This document shows positions 8,721 to 17,759 of a DNA stretch of 64,000 nt, one piece after another. Both the position numbers and the translations under genes were made by a program. This DNA is from Stigmatella aurantiaca (GTDB taxonomy: Bacteria; Myxococcota; Myxococcia; Myxococcales; Myxococcaceae). The stretch's first letter is position 1. Each line of letters starts with the position of its first letter. The DNA lies in assembly GCF_900109545.1 (NCBI RefSeq), contig NZ_FOAP01000009.1, forward strand, positions 124,001 to 188,000, given 5' to 3'. The notes under the pieces were generated by a model. The model was given only the letters and a program-made list of their open reading frames with translations. It did no database searches and was not told where the DNA came from.

Positions 8721-8809
8721 CCTGGCATCTGTAGAGCCAGCGCGTGTCCAGGCTCGCATGCTGGCTCGGTAGAAGCCCGCCAGGATGGCGGCCCCGCAGC
8801 CCTTGGCGT

Positions 8810-9283
8810 TCAGCGCCCCGGCAGAAGTAAGGCGACCAACCGCGCCAGTGCCTTGATCCTCGGACTGTCCAAGCGAGCGAGGCGGCGCAATAGGCGGCGC
8901 TTCTCGGGCGTGTCACTCAGGCCGGGGGGCACCGTGTTTGCCCCGGGGGCGCTCTGCCCCGGCTCCACCTCGGCAAACCCCATCAGTTCATGGGGGCCGC
9001 TGCCGAGAATCAGGCACATGCGCAACAGCGTTGGACCGCTCGGCAGCACGCCCCCCCGCTCCATGCGCTCGTACACCTCGGGAGCGATGCCGATGCCCTC
9101 GGCTGCTTCTGCTTGAGTCATGCCTGCCCGCTTGCGTGCCTGCTTCAAGGCCGCGCTCAGGGTGACGGGTAATCGACGCTGCCGGACCTCGATGTGTCGC
9201 GGCAGTGGGGAGGGCTTGCGGTTGCGCTCCGTGGGGCGCCGGGAGCGTGCAGCGGCGGGAGGTTTCGCGGGGGCTCTTGGCAT
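8810..9283 (-). CDS. XRE-family helix-turn-helix regulator
   Basis: The protein has 157 residues when started at the ATG at 9283; a TTG at 9328 would add 15. Residues 1-45 are Arg/Pro-rich and probably disordered. A Cro/C1-type helix-turn-helix follows: LSAALKQARKRAGMTQAEAAEGIGI, then YERMERGG and PTLLRMCLILG. The tail has a basic segment, KRRLLRRLARL. It should be a DNA-binding repressor or activator. It ends a run of four minus-strand genes in the integrative segment, together with two kinases and a DUF2381 protein. The 136-base gap to the kinase upstream leaves room for its own promoter. Confidence 0.75.
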   Translation of the reverse strand: MPRAPAKPPAAARSRRPTERNRKPSPLPRHIEVRQRRLPVTLSAALKQARKRAGMTQAEAAEGIGIAPEVYERMERGGVLPSGPTLLRMCLILGSGPHELMGFAEVEPGQSAPGANTVPPGLSDTPEKRRLLRRLARLDSPRIKALARLVALLLPGR

Positions 9284-9419
9284 ACGGAACCTGCGGGCGT
9301 TGTCCTGTCGGACGGGTAAAGGCCCCAAGGGCCAGCGGCGGACGGCGAGGGTCAGAGGGGAGACGCCACGACGCCGAAGCAGGGCCTGCGGGGAGCGTGA
9401 GAGAGGGCGCGGCGGGTAG

Positions 9420-10619
9420 CTAGGGAGTGCTGTCCCGCTCGTTGATGATGTCCTCTTCCGTCACCATGTTGGGCGGTAGCTGGCTCTCGCTCGTGGGCCC
9501 GAGAACGCCCCGGCTCATGCTGGCCCCCGTCAGAGACAGCAGCACCTCGTCTAGCGCCTCCTTGGGCCCGTAGGGGGCTCCTAGCGCAGCAAGGCCCACC
9601 CGAAGTTCCGCCTCCACTTCAGCCGCCGACTGATAGCGATCTTCCGGGTTCCGCTGGATCAACCTGCGGACGATGGCGCACAGCGGATGCACCAGCGGCT
9701 GGGTGATCTCGTCCACTTCTTCCCGGGTGAATGTGGCAGCCCGCAGGATGCAGTCTTCGGCATGGTCCGGTATGTCTGCCTCCATGGCCGTCATCGCCGC
9801 GTCCAGAACCTTCCCCTTGACCTTCTCCGTTAGCGCCTCCTCCAAGTCGTCGGGCCGCACGGTGGCGGTGCTGTAGAGGTGGCGCCAAGTGGCCAGTTCC
9901 AGCAGCACCAGCCCCAGTGAGAACAGATCCGAGCGCGGATCCGTCTCCTCGCAGAGCAACGCCTCGGGGGAGCAATAGAACACGTCGCCTTGAGGGCGCG
10001 GCAGCGTCGTTGCAACGCGGCCCGGCAGCAGGGAGCGCGCGCGGGCAAAGTCCTTCAGTATCACCCCTCCCTCTGGTTCCAGGAAGATGCGCGCGGGGTT
10101 CAAGTCCCGATGAACGATGCCCAGCGGGGCGCCGTTCCCGTCCTTGCAGGTGTGTGCGGAGTGCAGGGCTCCCGCGACTTCGGCGCCCACGTAGAGGCAG
10201 AACGCCGGGGAGAGGAGTTTTTCGCGCATCTGCGAGTAGGTGATCAGGGTGTTGATCGAGGTGCCCTCTACACGGTCAGACACGATGTAGAGAACGCCTT
10301 GGACTTCGTAGGGCCCGAGGGTGCGGGCGATTCTCGGGTGTTGCAGGTACGTGGCGAGGTGCGCCTCTTCCCGGAGCCGTGCGCGCATCCTCTCCAGCGT
10401 TTCGGGAGCGTCTGACGCCGTGGGCGGAAGAGAGCGGACGATGACTTCCCGCAGGCGCTTCTTCTCGGTGCGCTCCCAGGCTGGGACGGTCATTTCCCCG
10501 AGCCTGGATTGCGTCAACTCTTCGACCAACGGACGCGACAGATCCACCTCATACGAGAGATCGCCGTGAGAGAAGAGAATCACCCCCGGGACGCTCCAGG
10601 GTTGGCGAGAAGTAGCCAT
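9420..10619 (-). CDS. Ser/Thr protein kinase-like protein, probably degenerate
   Basis: The protein has 399 residues and starts at the ATG at 10619, about ten bases after CAGGAG. The kinase fold is recognisable: hinge-like YIVSDRVEGTS, catalytic loop IVHRDLNPARIF, VILKDFARA, an APE-like YCSPEAL and DLFSLGLVLLEL. Three features are unusual. There is no glycine-rich loop, the lysine of the VAIK motif appears to be arginine (EVIVRSL), and DFG reads DFA. HRD and the following Asn are kept, so weak activity or nucleotide binding cannot be excluded. There is no transmembrane segment. It may be a pseudokinase partner of the active membrane kinase upstream. Confidence 0.75.
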   Translation of the reverse strand: MATSRQPWSVPGVILFSHGDLSYEVDLSRPLVEELTQSRLGEMTVPAWERTEKKRLREVIVRSLPPTASDAPETLERMRARLREEAHLATYLQHPRIARTLGPYEVQGVLYIVSDRVEGTSINTLITYSQMREKLLSPAFCLYVGAEVAGALHSAHTCKDGNGAPLGIVHRDLNPARIFLEPEGGVILKDFARARSLLPGRVATTLPRPQGDVFYCSPEALLCEETDPRSDLFSLGLVLLELATWRHLYSTATVRPDDLEEALTEKVKGKVLDAAMTAMEADIPDHAEDCILRAATFTREEVDEITQPLVHPLCAIVRRLIQRNPEDRYQSAAEVEAELRVGLAALGAPYGPKEALDEVLLSLTGASMSRGVLGPTSESQLPPNMVTEEDIINERDSTP

Positions 10620-10857
10620 GTGGGATCGGCTCCTGGCGGCGAGCGAAAGGGCGCCGCGCAACGAAGGGAAACACTACCTGGCATGTGCTGGGACATGGAA
10701 CGACGCCCAGGGTTAGACGCGGCGCGATCTCTGGCTACAGCATCAGTGGAACGCCCCGGCAGGCCCACCTCGATGCGGGAGGGAGCCACCGGGCCAGCTT
10801 CACCTGACCGACGCGCGTTGCCTGTCCAATGCGCGCAAGCGCTCTACCGGGCCCGGC
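10620..10857. other. Non-coding gap between the two kinase genes
   Basis: This 238-base gap holds the CAGGAG ribosome site for the downstream kinase and presumably its promoter. On the minus strand, about 10800-10856 reads like a tRNA D-arm and anticodon-stem region (GGTAGAGCGC followed by complementary GCGCG/CGCGC). It has no T-arm or CCA-side acceptor, so no RNA gene is called. Confidence 0.4.
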
Positions 10858-12756
10858 TCACCTCCACCGCTCAACGGCCCGCGTATCAGACACCTTGGAC
10901 GCCACCGGGGCGCCGGGCTTTGAGCCCTCTTCCAGTTCCGAGCCCAAATCGCCCTGGTTGGACAGTTCGAGGCAGATCGGCACGGTGCGCCCGCCTGGAA
11001 GGTGGGCACGGACGTATCGTCCATAGATGTGATCTCCCGTCGTCCACAGATGCCCATCTACCCTCATCCCCGCAGGCGCCTTGCCTTCCGCCCTGATCAG
11101 CGCCCCCGTAACGGGCCCATCCTTCCAAACGGCATGAGGTTGCTCGCGTGCCTCTTCATAGGTCCCCTTGGTCACGTCCAGCAGGATGCCAGGCCCGTCG
11201 TAGCCCACTGCCCACCCTAGCTCTTGTCGCATCGCCTTAACGGCTTCCTCGGGGCACGGCTCGGGATCCGGGCGCGTCTGCACGCCAGTGCAGCCCGCCT
11301 CAAGCCATGCGACGGAGGCCACGAGCGCCGCGCACTTCTTGATGAGCGCGCGCCGCCCGCTGGCCTTCTGGACCTGCTGCGAGTCGGGTACGCCGTTGGT
11401 GAGCGTTGGGGAGTTGTCGGGCAGCTTCACGGACAGGCTCGCCTCCTTCTGGGTAGGGAGAGGCGAGGCTAACCGTTCGGGGCGGCTTGTCGGCTTTTCG
11501 GCCAGAGTGCTTGAGGCTGGGGGTTGCTCTGCTGACGCGCTCCTGGCCACGGGGGGCGGTTCGGGTTGCGCTGGCCTATGCAGCACGGATGCGGCCACGA
11601 CAGCCGCGAAGACAGAGAGCGCCACCGCCCCGAGGAACACCGGACGCAGCCACGCACGGCGCGGGATGTGCTGCACAGGCCCCCCCGCCGCAGCAGAAGG
11701 CACGGGCGCCGCATCCGCTGGCCCCGCCTGCACTGGGAACGAATGTGAAGGGATCGGCTCCTGTGGGCTCTCGGATTGTCGCGCTTCCACTGGCAAGGGC
11801 TCCGCTGCCGGGGGCTCTGGCGGTAGCTGCGAGGATGCCGGGTGAATGGGGATCTCGCGCCACTCGGCGTCTTCGTAGCGCTCCAAGTCTGCCAGCAGGC
11901 GCCGCGCATCCTTCGCGGTCGCTGGCCGCACCTCCAGGTCACGATGGATCAGCTTCATCGCGCAGGCGCTCAACTCCCCTGGAACACGCCCCTTGGTTGC
12001 CCGGTACGGGGTAGGCGGCACCAGCAACATGCTATTGAGCACGGGCCGCCGCTCGCTGCGTTCCGGTGTCGGGTCCGTCAGCACGTCGTAGAGGTTGGCC
12101 CCAAGCGCGAAAATATCGTCCGTCGCCTTGAACGTGTAACGGGCCCCGTGCTTGAGGCGGTTTTCATCCCAGAAGCTTTGAGCCTCGGGGCTGCGGTTGC
12201 GCGGCGTTCCTGGGGGTAACGGCCCATCGGTCAAATCTTCAGCGGTCGCGTAGTCCGCCGCTCCAAAGTCGATGATCACCGGCTCGCCGTCCTTGGTGAC
12301 CATGATGTTTCTCAGGCTCAAATCCCGATGGAGCACCTTTTTCGCGTGCATGTGCTCCAGGGCGTCAAACAGCTTGAGGAACAGGACGACGACTTCATGC
12401 GGCGTCGGGTGGGTCCGCTCGACCCAGCGGGCGAGCGTGTAGCCGTCCACGAAATCGAGAACGATGTAGTGGAAGCCAGAGCGCGCATGCGGCCACCGGC
12501 CACTCGTCAACATGCGGATGATGTTCCGGTGGTTGAGTTGCTGGAGGCACGCCACCTCGCGCCGCGCGCGCGCGTCCGTCTGCCTCGGATCACTGCTGCG
12601 TTCTGTCTGACAGGCCACCTTGAGCGCGAAGCGCTCGCCGTCCCTCTCCACCTCGTAGACGACGGCATAACCGCCGCTCCCGATGCGTCGGACAATGCGC
12701 CAGTCGCTCACCATCTGACCGGGCTTGAGGTTTAGGGGATCAAAATCCGCGAACAT
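10858..12756 (-). CDS. Membrane-spanning Ser/Thr protein kinase (Hanks type)
   Basis: The protein has 632 residues and starts at the ATG at 12756, eight bases after GAGAGG. The kinase domain, roughly residues 18-290, looks intact: GSGGYAVVY loop, FALKVA lysine, VLHRDLSLRNIMV catalytic loop, IIDFGAAD, and an SPEAQS/DIFALGANLYDV C-lobe. A Pro-rich linker leads to a transmembrane helix (FLGAVALSVFAAVVAASV, about residue 375). The outer part is about 240 residues, begins low-complexity, and contains a second hydrophobic stretch with a lipobox-like EAGC. It probably senses an envelope signal. A 22-base gap to the DUF2381 gene upstream suggests cotranscription and a shared envelope role. Confidence 0.88.
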   Translation of the reverse strand: MFADFDPLNLKPGQMVSDWRIVRRIGSGGYAVVYEVERDGERFALKVACQTERSSDPRQTDARARREVACLQQLNHRNIIRMLTSGRWPHARSGFHYIVLDFVDGYTLARWVERTHPTPHEVVVLFLKLFDALEHMHAKKVLHRDLSLRNIMVTKDGEPVIIDFGAADYATAEDLTDGPLPPGTPRNRSPEAQSFWDENRLKHGARYTFKATDDIFALGANLYDVLTDPTPERSERRPVLNSMLLVPPTPYRATKGRVPGELSACAMKLIHRDLEVRPATAKDARRLLADLERYEDAEWREIPIHPASSQLPPEPPAAEPLPVEARQSESPQEPIPSHSFPVQAGPADAAPVPSAAAGGPVQHIPRRAWLRPVFLGAVALSVFAAVVAASVLHRPAQPEPPPVARSASAEQPPASSTLAEKPTSRPERLASPLPTQKEASLSVKLPDNSPTLTNGVPDSQQVQKASGRRALIKKCAALVASVAWLEAGCTGVQTRPDPEPCPEEAVKAMRQELGWAVGYDGPGILLDVTKGTYEEAREQPHAVWKDGPVTGALIRAEGKAPAGMRVDGHLWTTGDHIYGRYVRAHLPGGRTVPICLELSNQGDLGSELEEGSKPGAPVASKVSDTRAVERWR

Positions 12757-12778
12757 GCCGCGCACCTCTCGCCAGTGG

Positions 12779-13684
12779 CTACAGCGTCACCTGGGGAACG
12801 GACAGACAACGGCTCCCGTCACCGTTGCACACCCGCACTGCGTGTAGCGCCCCCAGCCATTCGTTCGGCTCCTCACGCGCGGGCATCTCCACTTCCACGG
12901 CCACGCTCACCACACCGCCCGGCGGGATGGGTGCTTGCCCTGAGAGCACCGCGCGAGCGCGGCGCGGCTCCCCTCCTGCGGGCGTTACCTCGGCCCACTC
13001 GGGTGCCCACGGTTCCCCTCCGGTATTGCTCACTTCGAGGACAACCACGCTCCACGTTGTCCCTCCGAGGCCCCAGCACCGTGCGGGGCGAAGCTCCTCC
13101 CCGCGCGTCTCGAGGCACGCTTTCTCAAACTTCGCTCCCCTTATGCCCTTCTCGGTCACGAAGCCCGCGAGCGCCACGGCTGCCGGGCTCAAGGCTGCGG
13201 GCCGTGCCTTCAACGCCACCAGTTCCTTGGCTTGCGCCTCGCACCGCTCGCGCGTGGCCGACAGTTCCACGCGGCACGCCTCGACGGTTTGCGGCGGGCG
13301 GCTCACGTTGACCAAGCCATCCGCTGTGCCCGGCTGCCCGGTCAGCAGGAACACGACGCTTGCGGGTGAGCCCTCGCGGTAGGTGACTCGCAACGCGAGC
13401 TGTTCGCCAGTCCCGAGCGCCACGGTGGGCGAGAGCGTCACCCCTGCATCCCCCACCTCGAATACAGCGAAGCGGGCGCGGCCCTCCACCTGGACAGACT
13501 CACGGACAATCTGAGCGCCAAGTAGGATCACCGTGACGGTGCCAGGCGCGACGTAGAGCACCGGGGACTCGCCCGACTTGCCCGTGAGAACAACGGAGCG
13601 CCCTATGGGCGCGGCCTGTACCGTCGCTGTAAGGCCCACCAGCAGGGAGGCGAGCGCAAAACTTGGGGTGAAGGGTCGGAACAA
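12779..13684 (-). CDS. DUF2381 family secreted protein
   Basis: The protein has 301 residues from a TTG start at 13684, chosen because GGAGG lies ten bases upstream and a clean signal peptide follows directly (ALASLLVGLTATVQAAP). The body is beta-rich with conserved blocks typical of the myxobacterial paralogous family TIGR02268/DUF2381: GQPGTADGLVNV, a Cys/Glu-rich helix with ELSATRERCEAQ, EVSNTGGEPWAPEWAEV and an immunoglobulin-like end. No enzymatic motif is visible. It is the first gene of the unit with the membrane kinase, so it may be the periplasmic partner or ligand-binding protein of that kinase. Confidence 0.85.
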   Translation of the reverse strand: MFRPFTPSFALASLLVGLTATVQAAPIGRSVVLTGKSGESPVLYVAPGTVTVILLGAQIVRESVQVEGRARFAVFEVGDAGVTLSPTVALGTGEQLALRVTYREGSPASVVFLLTGQPGTADGLVNVSRPPQTVEACRVELSATRERCEAQAKELVALKARPAALSPAAVALAGFVTEKGIRGAKFEKACLETRGEELRPARCWGLGGTTWSVVVLEVSNTGGEPWAPEWAEVTPAGGEPRRARAVLSGQAPIPPGGVVSVAVEVEMPAREEPNEWLGALHAVRVCNGDGSRCLSVPQVTL

Positions 13685-13921
13685 GGCGGGGGAACCTCCC
13701 GGGTAGGCCCCCAGAGTAGCAGACAGGGGAGCGCCCCGGCGTCGAAGACAGGCGCTGTCCATGCGCCAGACGTCGGCGTCCTTTCCGCGTGCCGTTCACG
13801 GCACCACCGCGCATGCCACGACTCATGCGCGAGGGCTCCACGCGCCCAGCAGGTGAGCCTGGACGCGGGAGGTCCGACGCGCGGGTTTCACTGACGCACT
13901 GGCCCGCCCCGATACGCGCAT

Positions 13922-14032
13922 GGTGGCGCCGGGCGTGGGGCCGTTGGTGGGCGCCGGTGGCACCGGGCGTGGGGCCATTGGTGGGCTCCGGTGGCGCCGG
14001 GAGTGGGCTCCGGTGGCACCGGCCGTGGCGCC
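13922..14032. repeat. GC-rich minisatellite (34-bp and 22-bp units)
   Basis: Two 34-base units (13922-13955 and 13956-13989) begin GGTGGCRCCGGGCGTGGGG and are followed by two shortened units of 22 and 21 bases. Each unit starts with GGTGGCGCC or GGTGGCACC, so neighbouring units can pair to form hairpins. The tract is non-coding. Confidence 0.85.
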
Positions 14033-14040
14033 GAGCTGCA

Positions 14041-14080
14041 TCCCGTAGAAGTCCCGTAGAAGTCCCGTATGAAGTCCCGT
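14041..14080. repeat. Short tandem repeat, 11-bp unit
   Basis: The unit GTCCCGTAGAA occurs three to four times in tandem with small variations, nine bases after the minisatellite. It could be a protein-binding iteron near the recombination genes, or simple slippage. The sequence alone does not decide. Confidence 0.75.
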
Positions 14081-14492
14081 CACCGCTCCGCGTCCGCCAC
14101 GGTTCAGCCGCACCGTGCCCTGCACCGCGCACGCTGGATCCACCCGCCCGCATGGGCCCTTGGTTGCCCGGCTGCACGCTTGCCAATCACTGCTCGTGCT
14201 TCGCCCCGTGTCTGGACACAAGGCGATGCGCTGTGTCACTCCTGCTTTGGGTAGTTCTGGGCAGGTGGGCGAGTTTGTGAAGGGCGGGCAGGGCGATGGG
14301 TGGGATCAACTCCCTGGAGGGGCAACCCTCCATGTGCGGCGCAGTCGTGCGCCGTTGGCTGGCCGGTGACACCACCGGCAGAAACGCCGAGAACACTGGC
14401 AGAGGCTCCGGTGACAACGCTGGGAACGCCAGCAGCAACGCCAGGGCGCGTCGCTGGTCACTCCAGGCGACGCCGCAGGAGGGGAAACGGCC

Positions 14493-14717
14493 ATGAGCGC
14501 GCCCCCTCTGGCTGCGAACACCGCGCCCGCGTTTCTCACCGTGGAGGAAGCCGCCGAACTTCTGCGGGTGAACCGGAAAACCCTCTACGAGGCGATCCGG
14601 CTCGAACAGGTGCCCGGGGTTGCTCGGCTCGGGCGAATCCTCCGCATCCACCGGGACACGCTGCTAACGTGGAGCCCCGGTAACAGCAGACCTGCGCTCG
14701 GAGACACGAAGTCATGA
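14493..14717 (+). CDS. Excisionase-like helix-turn-helix protein
   Basis: The 74-residue protein contains the MerR/excisionase helix-turn-helix (HTH_17 type): FLTVEEAAELLRVNRKTLYEAI, then ARLGRILRIHRDTLL. The ATG follows an AGGAGG-containing stretch. Its stop overlaps the integrase start by four bases (ATGA at 14714-14717), indicating translational coupling. A small protein of this kind directly upstream of a tyrosine recombinase usually acts as recombination directionality factor or as a regulator of the integrase. Confidence 0.85.
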   Translation: MSAPPLAANTAPAFLTVEEAAELLRVNRKTLYEAIRLEQVPGVARLGRILRIHRDTLLTWSPGNSRPALGDTKS

Positions 14718-15901
14718 GCGTCAGACTGCGGCAGTGGAAGACCCAGGAGGGCAAGGTGCAAGAGGCGTGGTGGGTGGACGTCAAGTACCAGCACCCCAGC
14801 GGCAGGGTGGAGCGGATCCGCAAGGCTTCGCCCCTCAACACCCGCCGTGGGGCTGAAGAGTACGAGCGTCAGATTCGCCATGCACTCCTGACCGGAACCT
14901 TCGGAAAGGAGAACGGCGCGGGCCGCGTCCCCTCCCTCGGGGAGTTCGTCCCGCGCTTCCTGACGTACAGCGAGAACAACAACAAGCATTCCAGCGTCGT
15001 CACCAAGCGGCAGATCCTGGATGATCACCTGATCCCCGCGTTCGGCAACATGCCCCTTGATGCCATCGGTCCAGCGGAGATCGAAGATTTCAAGGCGGCC
15101 ATGCGGAAGAAGCCCTCGGGGGCGCGCGCACGGAAGGAAGCTCCCACGCGGGCGGCCCTCCTCAAGCGCAAGGGCTCCGGTGGGGTGAAGCTGCTCTCAC
15201 TCAAGTCGATCAACAATGTTCTGACGGTCCTGCACAAGTTGCTAGCACTGGCTCAAGAACAGGGCGTGCTCCAACACGTCCCGCGCGTCAAGCTGTTCAA
15301 GACGGACAAGCCCGCCTTTGACTTCCTCTCCTTCGAGGAAGCCGAGCGCATGATCAACGCCGCTGAGCCGGAGTGGCGGACGTTGATCCTCGTGGCGCTC
15401 AAGACGGGGCTGCGGCTTGGAGAGTTGATCGGGCTCCAGTGGGCAGACCTGGACTTGCAGCGCGGCAAACTCAACGTGCGCCGAACGATCTGGCGCGGCG
15501 TGGTGGGACTCCCCAAGGGAGGGCGGGAAAGGACCGTGGACCTGCCCACGTCGGCGGTGGAAGCGCTCAAGGCACACCGCCACCTGTGCGGCCCTTACGT
15601 GTTCTGCCAGCCGGACGGTCGCCCGCTCACCGCTGGGATGACCAAGCACCCGCTCTTGCGAGCGCTGCGTAGGGCAGGAGTCAGCCGCCCGGAGGGTTCC
15701 ATCGGCTGGCACGACCTGCGGCACACCTACGGCAGCCACCTCGCGATGCGGGGCATTGCTCTCAAGGTCATCCAAGAGTTGATGGGGCACGCCACCATCG
15801 AGATGACCATGAGGTACGCGCACCTGTCGCCCGAGGCGCGTGAGAGCGCGGTGCAGGAGTTGGATCGGCCCATCCCCCACCCGCGCGCCGCTCTGGGCTA
15901 G
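14714..15901 (+). CDS. Tyrosine-type site-specific recombinase (integrase)
   Basis: The protein has 395 residues. An N-terminal arm-binding-like region is followed by a SAM-like core-binding domain (about 75-200, with a Lys/Arg-rich insertion) and the catalytic domain. The active-site set is complete: Arg in TGLRLGEL, Lys in [10 protein letters not shown]-x-x-R in HDLRHTYGS, His in LMGHATI and Tyr in MRYAHLS. It should cut and rejoin DNA at the att-like repeats; the right one lies only 70 bases beyond its stop, the usual integrase-next-to-att layout. It is coupled to the excisionase-like gene and looks intact. Confidence 0.93.
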   Translation: MSVRLRQWKTQEGKVQEAWWVDVKYQHPSGRVERIRKASPLNTRRGAEEYERQIRHALLTGTFGKENGAGRVPSLGEFVPRFLTYSENNNKHSSVVTKRQILDDHLIPAFGNMPLDAIGPAEIEDFKAAMRKKPSGARARKEAPTRAALLKRKGSGGVKLLSLKSINNVLTVLHKLLALAQEQGVLQHVPRVKLFKTDKPAFDFLSFEEAERMINAAEPEWRTLILVALKTGLRLGELIGLQWADLDLQRGKLNVRRTIWRGVVGLPKGGRERTVDLPTSAVEALKAHRHLCGPYVFCQPDGRPLTAGMTKHPLLRALRRAGVSRPEGSIGWHDLRHTYGSHLAMRGIALKVIQELMGHATIEMTMRYAHLSPEARESAVQELDRPIPHPRAALG

Positions 15902-15955
15902 AGACGCCAGAGGGGCACACTGAGGTCACATGAAGAAAACGAGGACAAAGAAAAA

Positions 15956-15981
15956 CCCAGCAACCCGTTAAGATTGCTGGG
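15956..15981 (-). terminator. Intrinsic terminator beside the right att-like repeat
   Basis: The arms CCCAGCAA (15956-15963) and TTGCTGGG (15974-15981) form an eight-base-pair hairpin. Read on the minus strand it is followed by a T-rich tract (15945-15955). It lies directly downstream of the minus-strand RNA-3'-end-like repeat, as expected for the terminator of a tRNA or tmRNA gene. At the left repeat only one arm is present. Confidence 0.7.
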
Positions 15982-16013
15982 CTTCTCGGGATGGAGGCGG
16001 CGGGAATCGAACC
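15972..16013 (-). repeat. Right attachment-site-like repeat (tRNA/tmRNA 3'-end-like)
   Basis: This is the second copy of 4084-4124. On the minus strand it has the T-loop TTCGATT between GCAGG and CCCGC, then CGCCTCCA; a tmRNA beginning GGGGGCG would pair with that. Sequence to its right adds a further TGGAGGCGGC, giving a 13-base near-perfect hairpin, but no RNA body is recognisable. Next to the integrase it is best read as attR. Confidence 0.6.
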
Positions 16014-16109
16014 TGCCGCCTCCAGTGCGGGTCTGCTGTAGCTTGCTCTCATAGGCCCTGATCCCCACAAGCAGGCAGGGGCCTCTACGGGGGCCCGTGG
16101 GAGGCGGAC

Positions 16110-17600
16110 GGTAGCGTGTGCCCTGGCGAGGTGTGGCTGGGGAGGGGCAGGTGGGAACGCACGGGTGGGCGTACCGGCGAAGGCAGCCGGAGGGGACGGT
16201 GCTGTACGAGGCGGTGCGGGAGAACCTGGCCACATTGTTGGCGGAAGCCAGCGAGGTAGGGCGCGGCCTGCCCCGGTACGTGGAGCGGGACGTAAGCCAG
16301 GTACCTGGAATGCGGAGTGCTGGCGCACGGCTTCGCGCGGGTGCGCTGCGAGAGTTGCAAGGACGAGTTTCTCGTCGCCTTCTCGTGCAAGGGCCGAGGG
16401 GTGTGCCCGTCCTGCAACGCGAAGCGGGCGCATGTGACGGCGGTGCACCTGGTGGAGCAGGTGCTGCCGCACGTGCCCTACCGGCAATGGACGCTGTCCT
16501 TTCCGCACCGGGTGCGGTGGGTGCTGCTCAAGGACGTGGGACTGCTCTCGGACGTCCTCACCGTCTTCCTGCGCGCAGTGTTTGCCCTGCAGCGCCGAAG
16601 GGCACGGCGGCAGGGCCTGAGGGATGGGCAGGCCGGGGCCGTGTCGTTCATCCAGTTCTTCGGCTCCGCCTTGCAGGTGACTCCGCACTTCCACTCGCTG
16701 GTACCGGACGGCGTCTTCGTGCCGCAGGAGGGCGGCGTGCGCTTCGAGCCGTTGCCACCGCCCACGCAAGGCTAGGTGGAGCGGCTGCTGAGGGGGGTAC
16801 GCCACCGGGTGCTGCGCCTCCTGGAAAAAAGAGGGGCACTGCCCGCGCAAGGACCCGAGGACGCGCTGCAGGCATACCAGGCGCACTCCCTGCAGCAACG
16901 GCTGCGCTGGACGGAGGTGGACGTCCGGCCCCCTCCCAGCAAGCAGCCCCGATGCGCCTTCCTGGAGGGATTCTCCTTGCACGCCAACACGCATTTGCAT
17001 GCCAACGACAGGCAGGGACTGGAGCGGCTATGCCGCTACGGGGCGCGTGGCGCACTGGCGCTGGAGCGGTTGTCACGAGCGGAGGACGGCCGCATTGCCT
17101 ACCGCATGAAGCGCCCGCTGCCGGACGGCACGACGCACCTGCTCTTCACCGGGCTGGAACTGTTACGGCGTGTGGCGTCCCTGGTGCCTCCGCCTCGAGC
17201 AAACCTCACGAGGTTCCACGGCGTCTTTGCTCCAGGCGCCAAACTGCGGCCTTTTACGGCTCCCCCCAGCAGAGGAGGCGAGAGCGGGGAGTGAGGCAGC
17301 GGCTAGGAAGGAGCGGATGAAGGAGAGGACGCCGCGAGTGGATAGGGCAGGGTTGCTCAAGAGGACGTTCGACTTCGACGTGTTCGCCTGCGTGAGGTGT
17401 GGAGGCAGGAGGCGGGTGTTGGCGTACGTGAAGGCAGGCAGGGGAGTGAGAGCGATACTGGAGCACCTGGGCTTGCCCACGGCAGGTGCGAGGCTTGCGC
17501 CGGCGCGCGGGCCCCCTCAGGCCGCGTGGTGTTGAGGCTCAAGCTGCCAGGGCCAGGAGAGCCAAGTTCCTGCTGCGCACCTCATGGGAGGACGGCCAGG
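16110..17600 (+). pseudogene. IS91-like transposase, copy C, nearly full length but broken
   Basis: This is the most complete copy. The N-terminus ([15 protein letters not shown]) is in one frame. One extra base near 16302 shifts the frame before [12 protein letters not shown] zinc-ribbon CESC...CPSC segment and the H-x-H catalytic stretch HFHSLVPDG follow. A TAG at 16773-16775 interrupts the protein where the fragment at 20.1 kb keeps Glu. The following frame gives [28 protein letters not shown] and [10 protein letters not shown], and a third frame gives the end module RCGGRRRVLAYVK and EHLGLPTAG. With two frame changes and a stop it cannot be active. It inserted, or decayed, immediately right of attR. 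Confidence 0.8.
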
Positions 17601-17759
17601 GCCGACGTGTACTCCAAGAGGCTGCGCGGCCTGTCCACCCGCTTGGCTCACGGCTCGGGCGGCCCCTGTCAGCGCTCCTCCTCGGCTCCTCCCCTCCTGC
17701 CCTCACCCGCAGCATGGCCTCTATCCCGCCTATACGCTACGCCATTTCTGCTCCCCACA

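Larger units (their letters stand above)
13685..14492. other. Long non-coding stretch with two tandem-repeat tracts
   Basis: No convincing gene is present in these 808 bases. The overlapping open frames on both strands have biased composition and no ribosome sites. The left part must carry the promoter of the DUF2381/kinase unit (leftward). The right part, just before 14493, must carry the promoter of the excisionase/integrase pair. Between them are the two repeat tracts listed separately. Confidence 0.6.

Noticed and set aside
10795-10857. A tRNA-like D-arm and anticodon-stem segment on the minus strand
   Set aside because: It has no T-arm with TTCGA and no acceptor closure. The similarity is short and could be chance in GC-rich DNA.
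13922-14080. A CRISPR-like array
   Set aside because: The units are contiguous with no unique spacers and there are no cas genes, so this is a minisatellite.
13789-14369. Several overlapping open frames on both strands in the repeat region
   Set aside because: They read through minisatellite sequence, share no ribosome sites, and mutually exclude each other.
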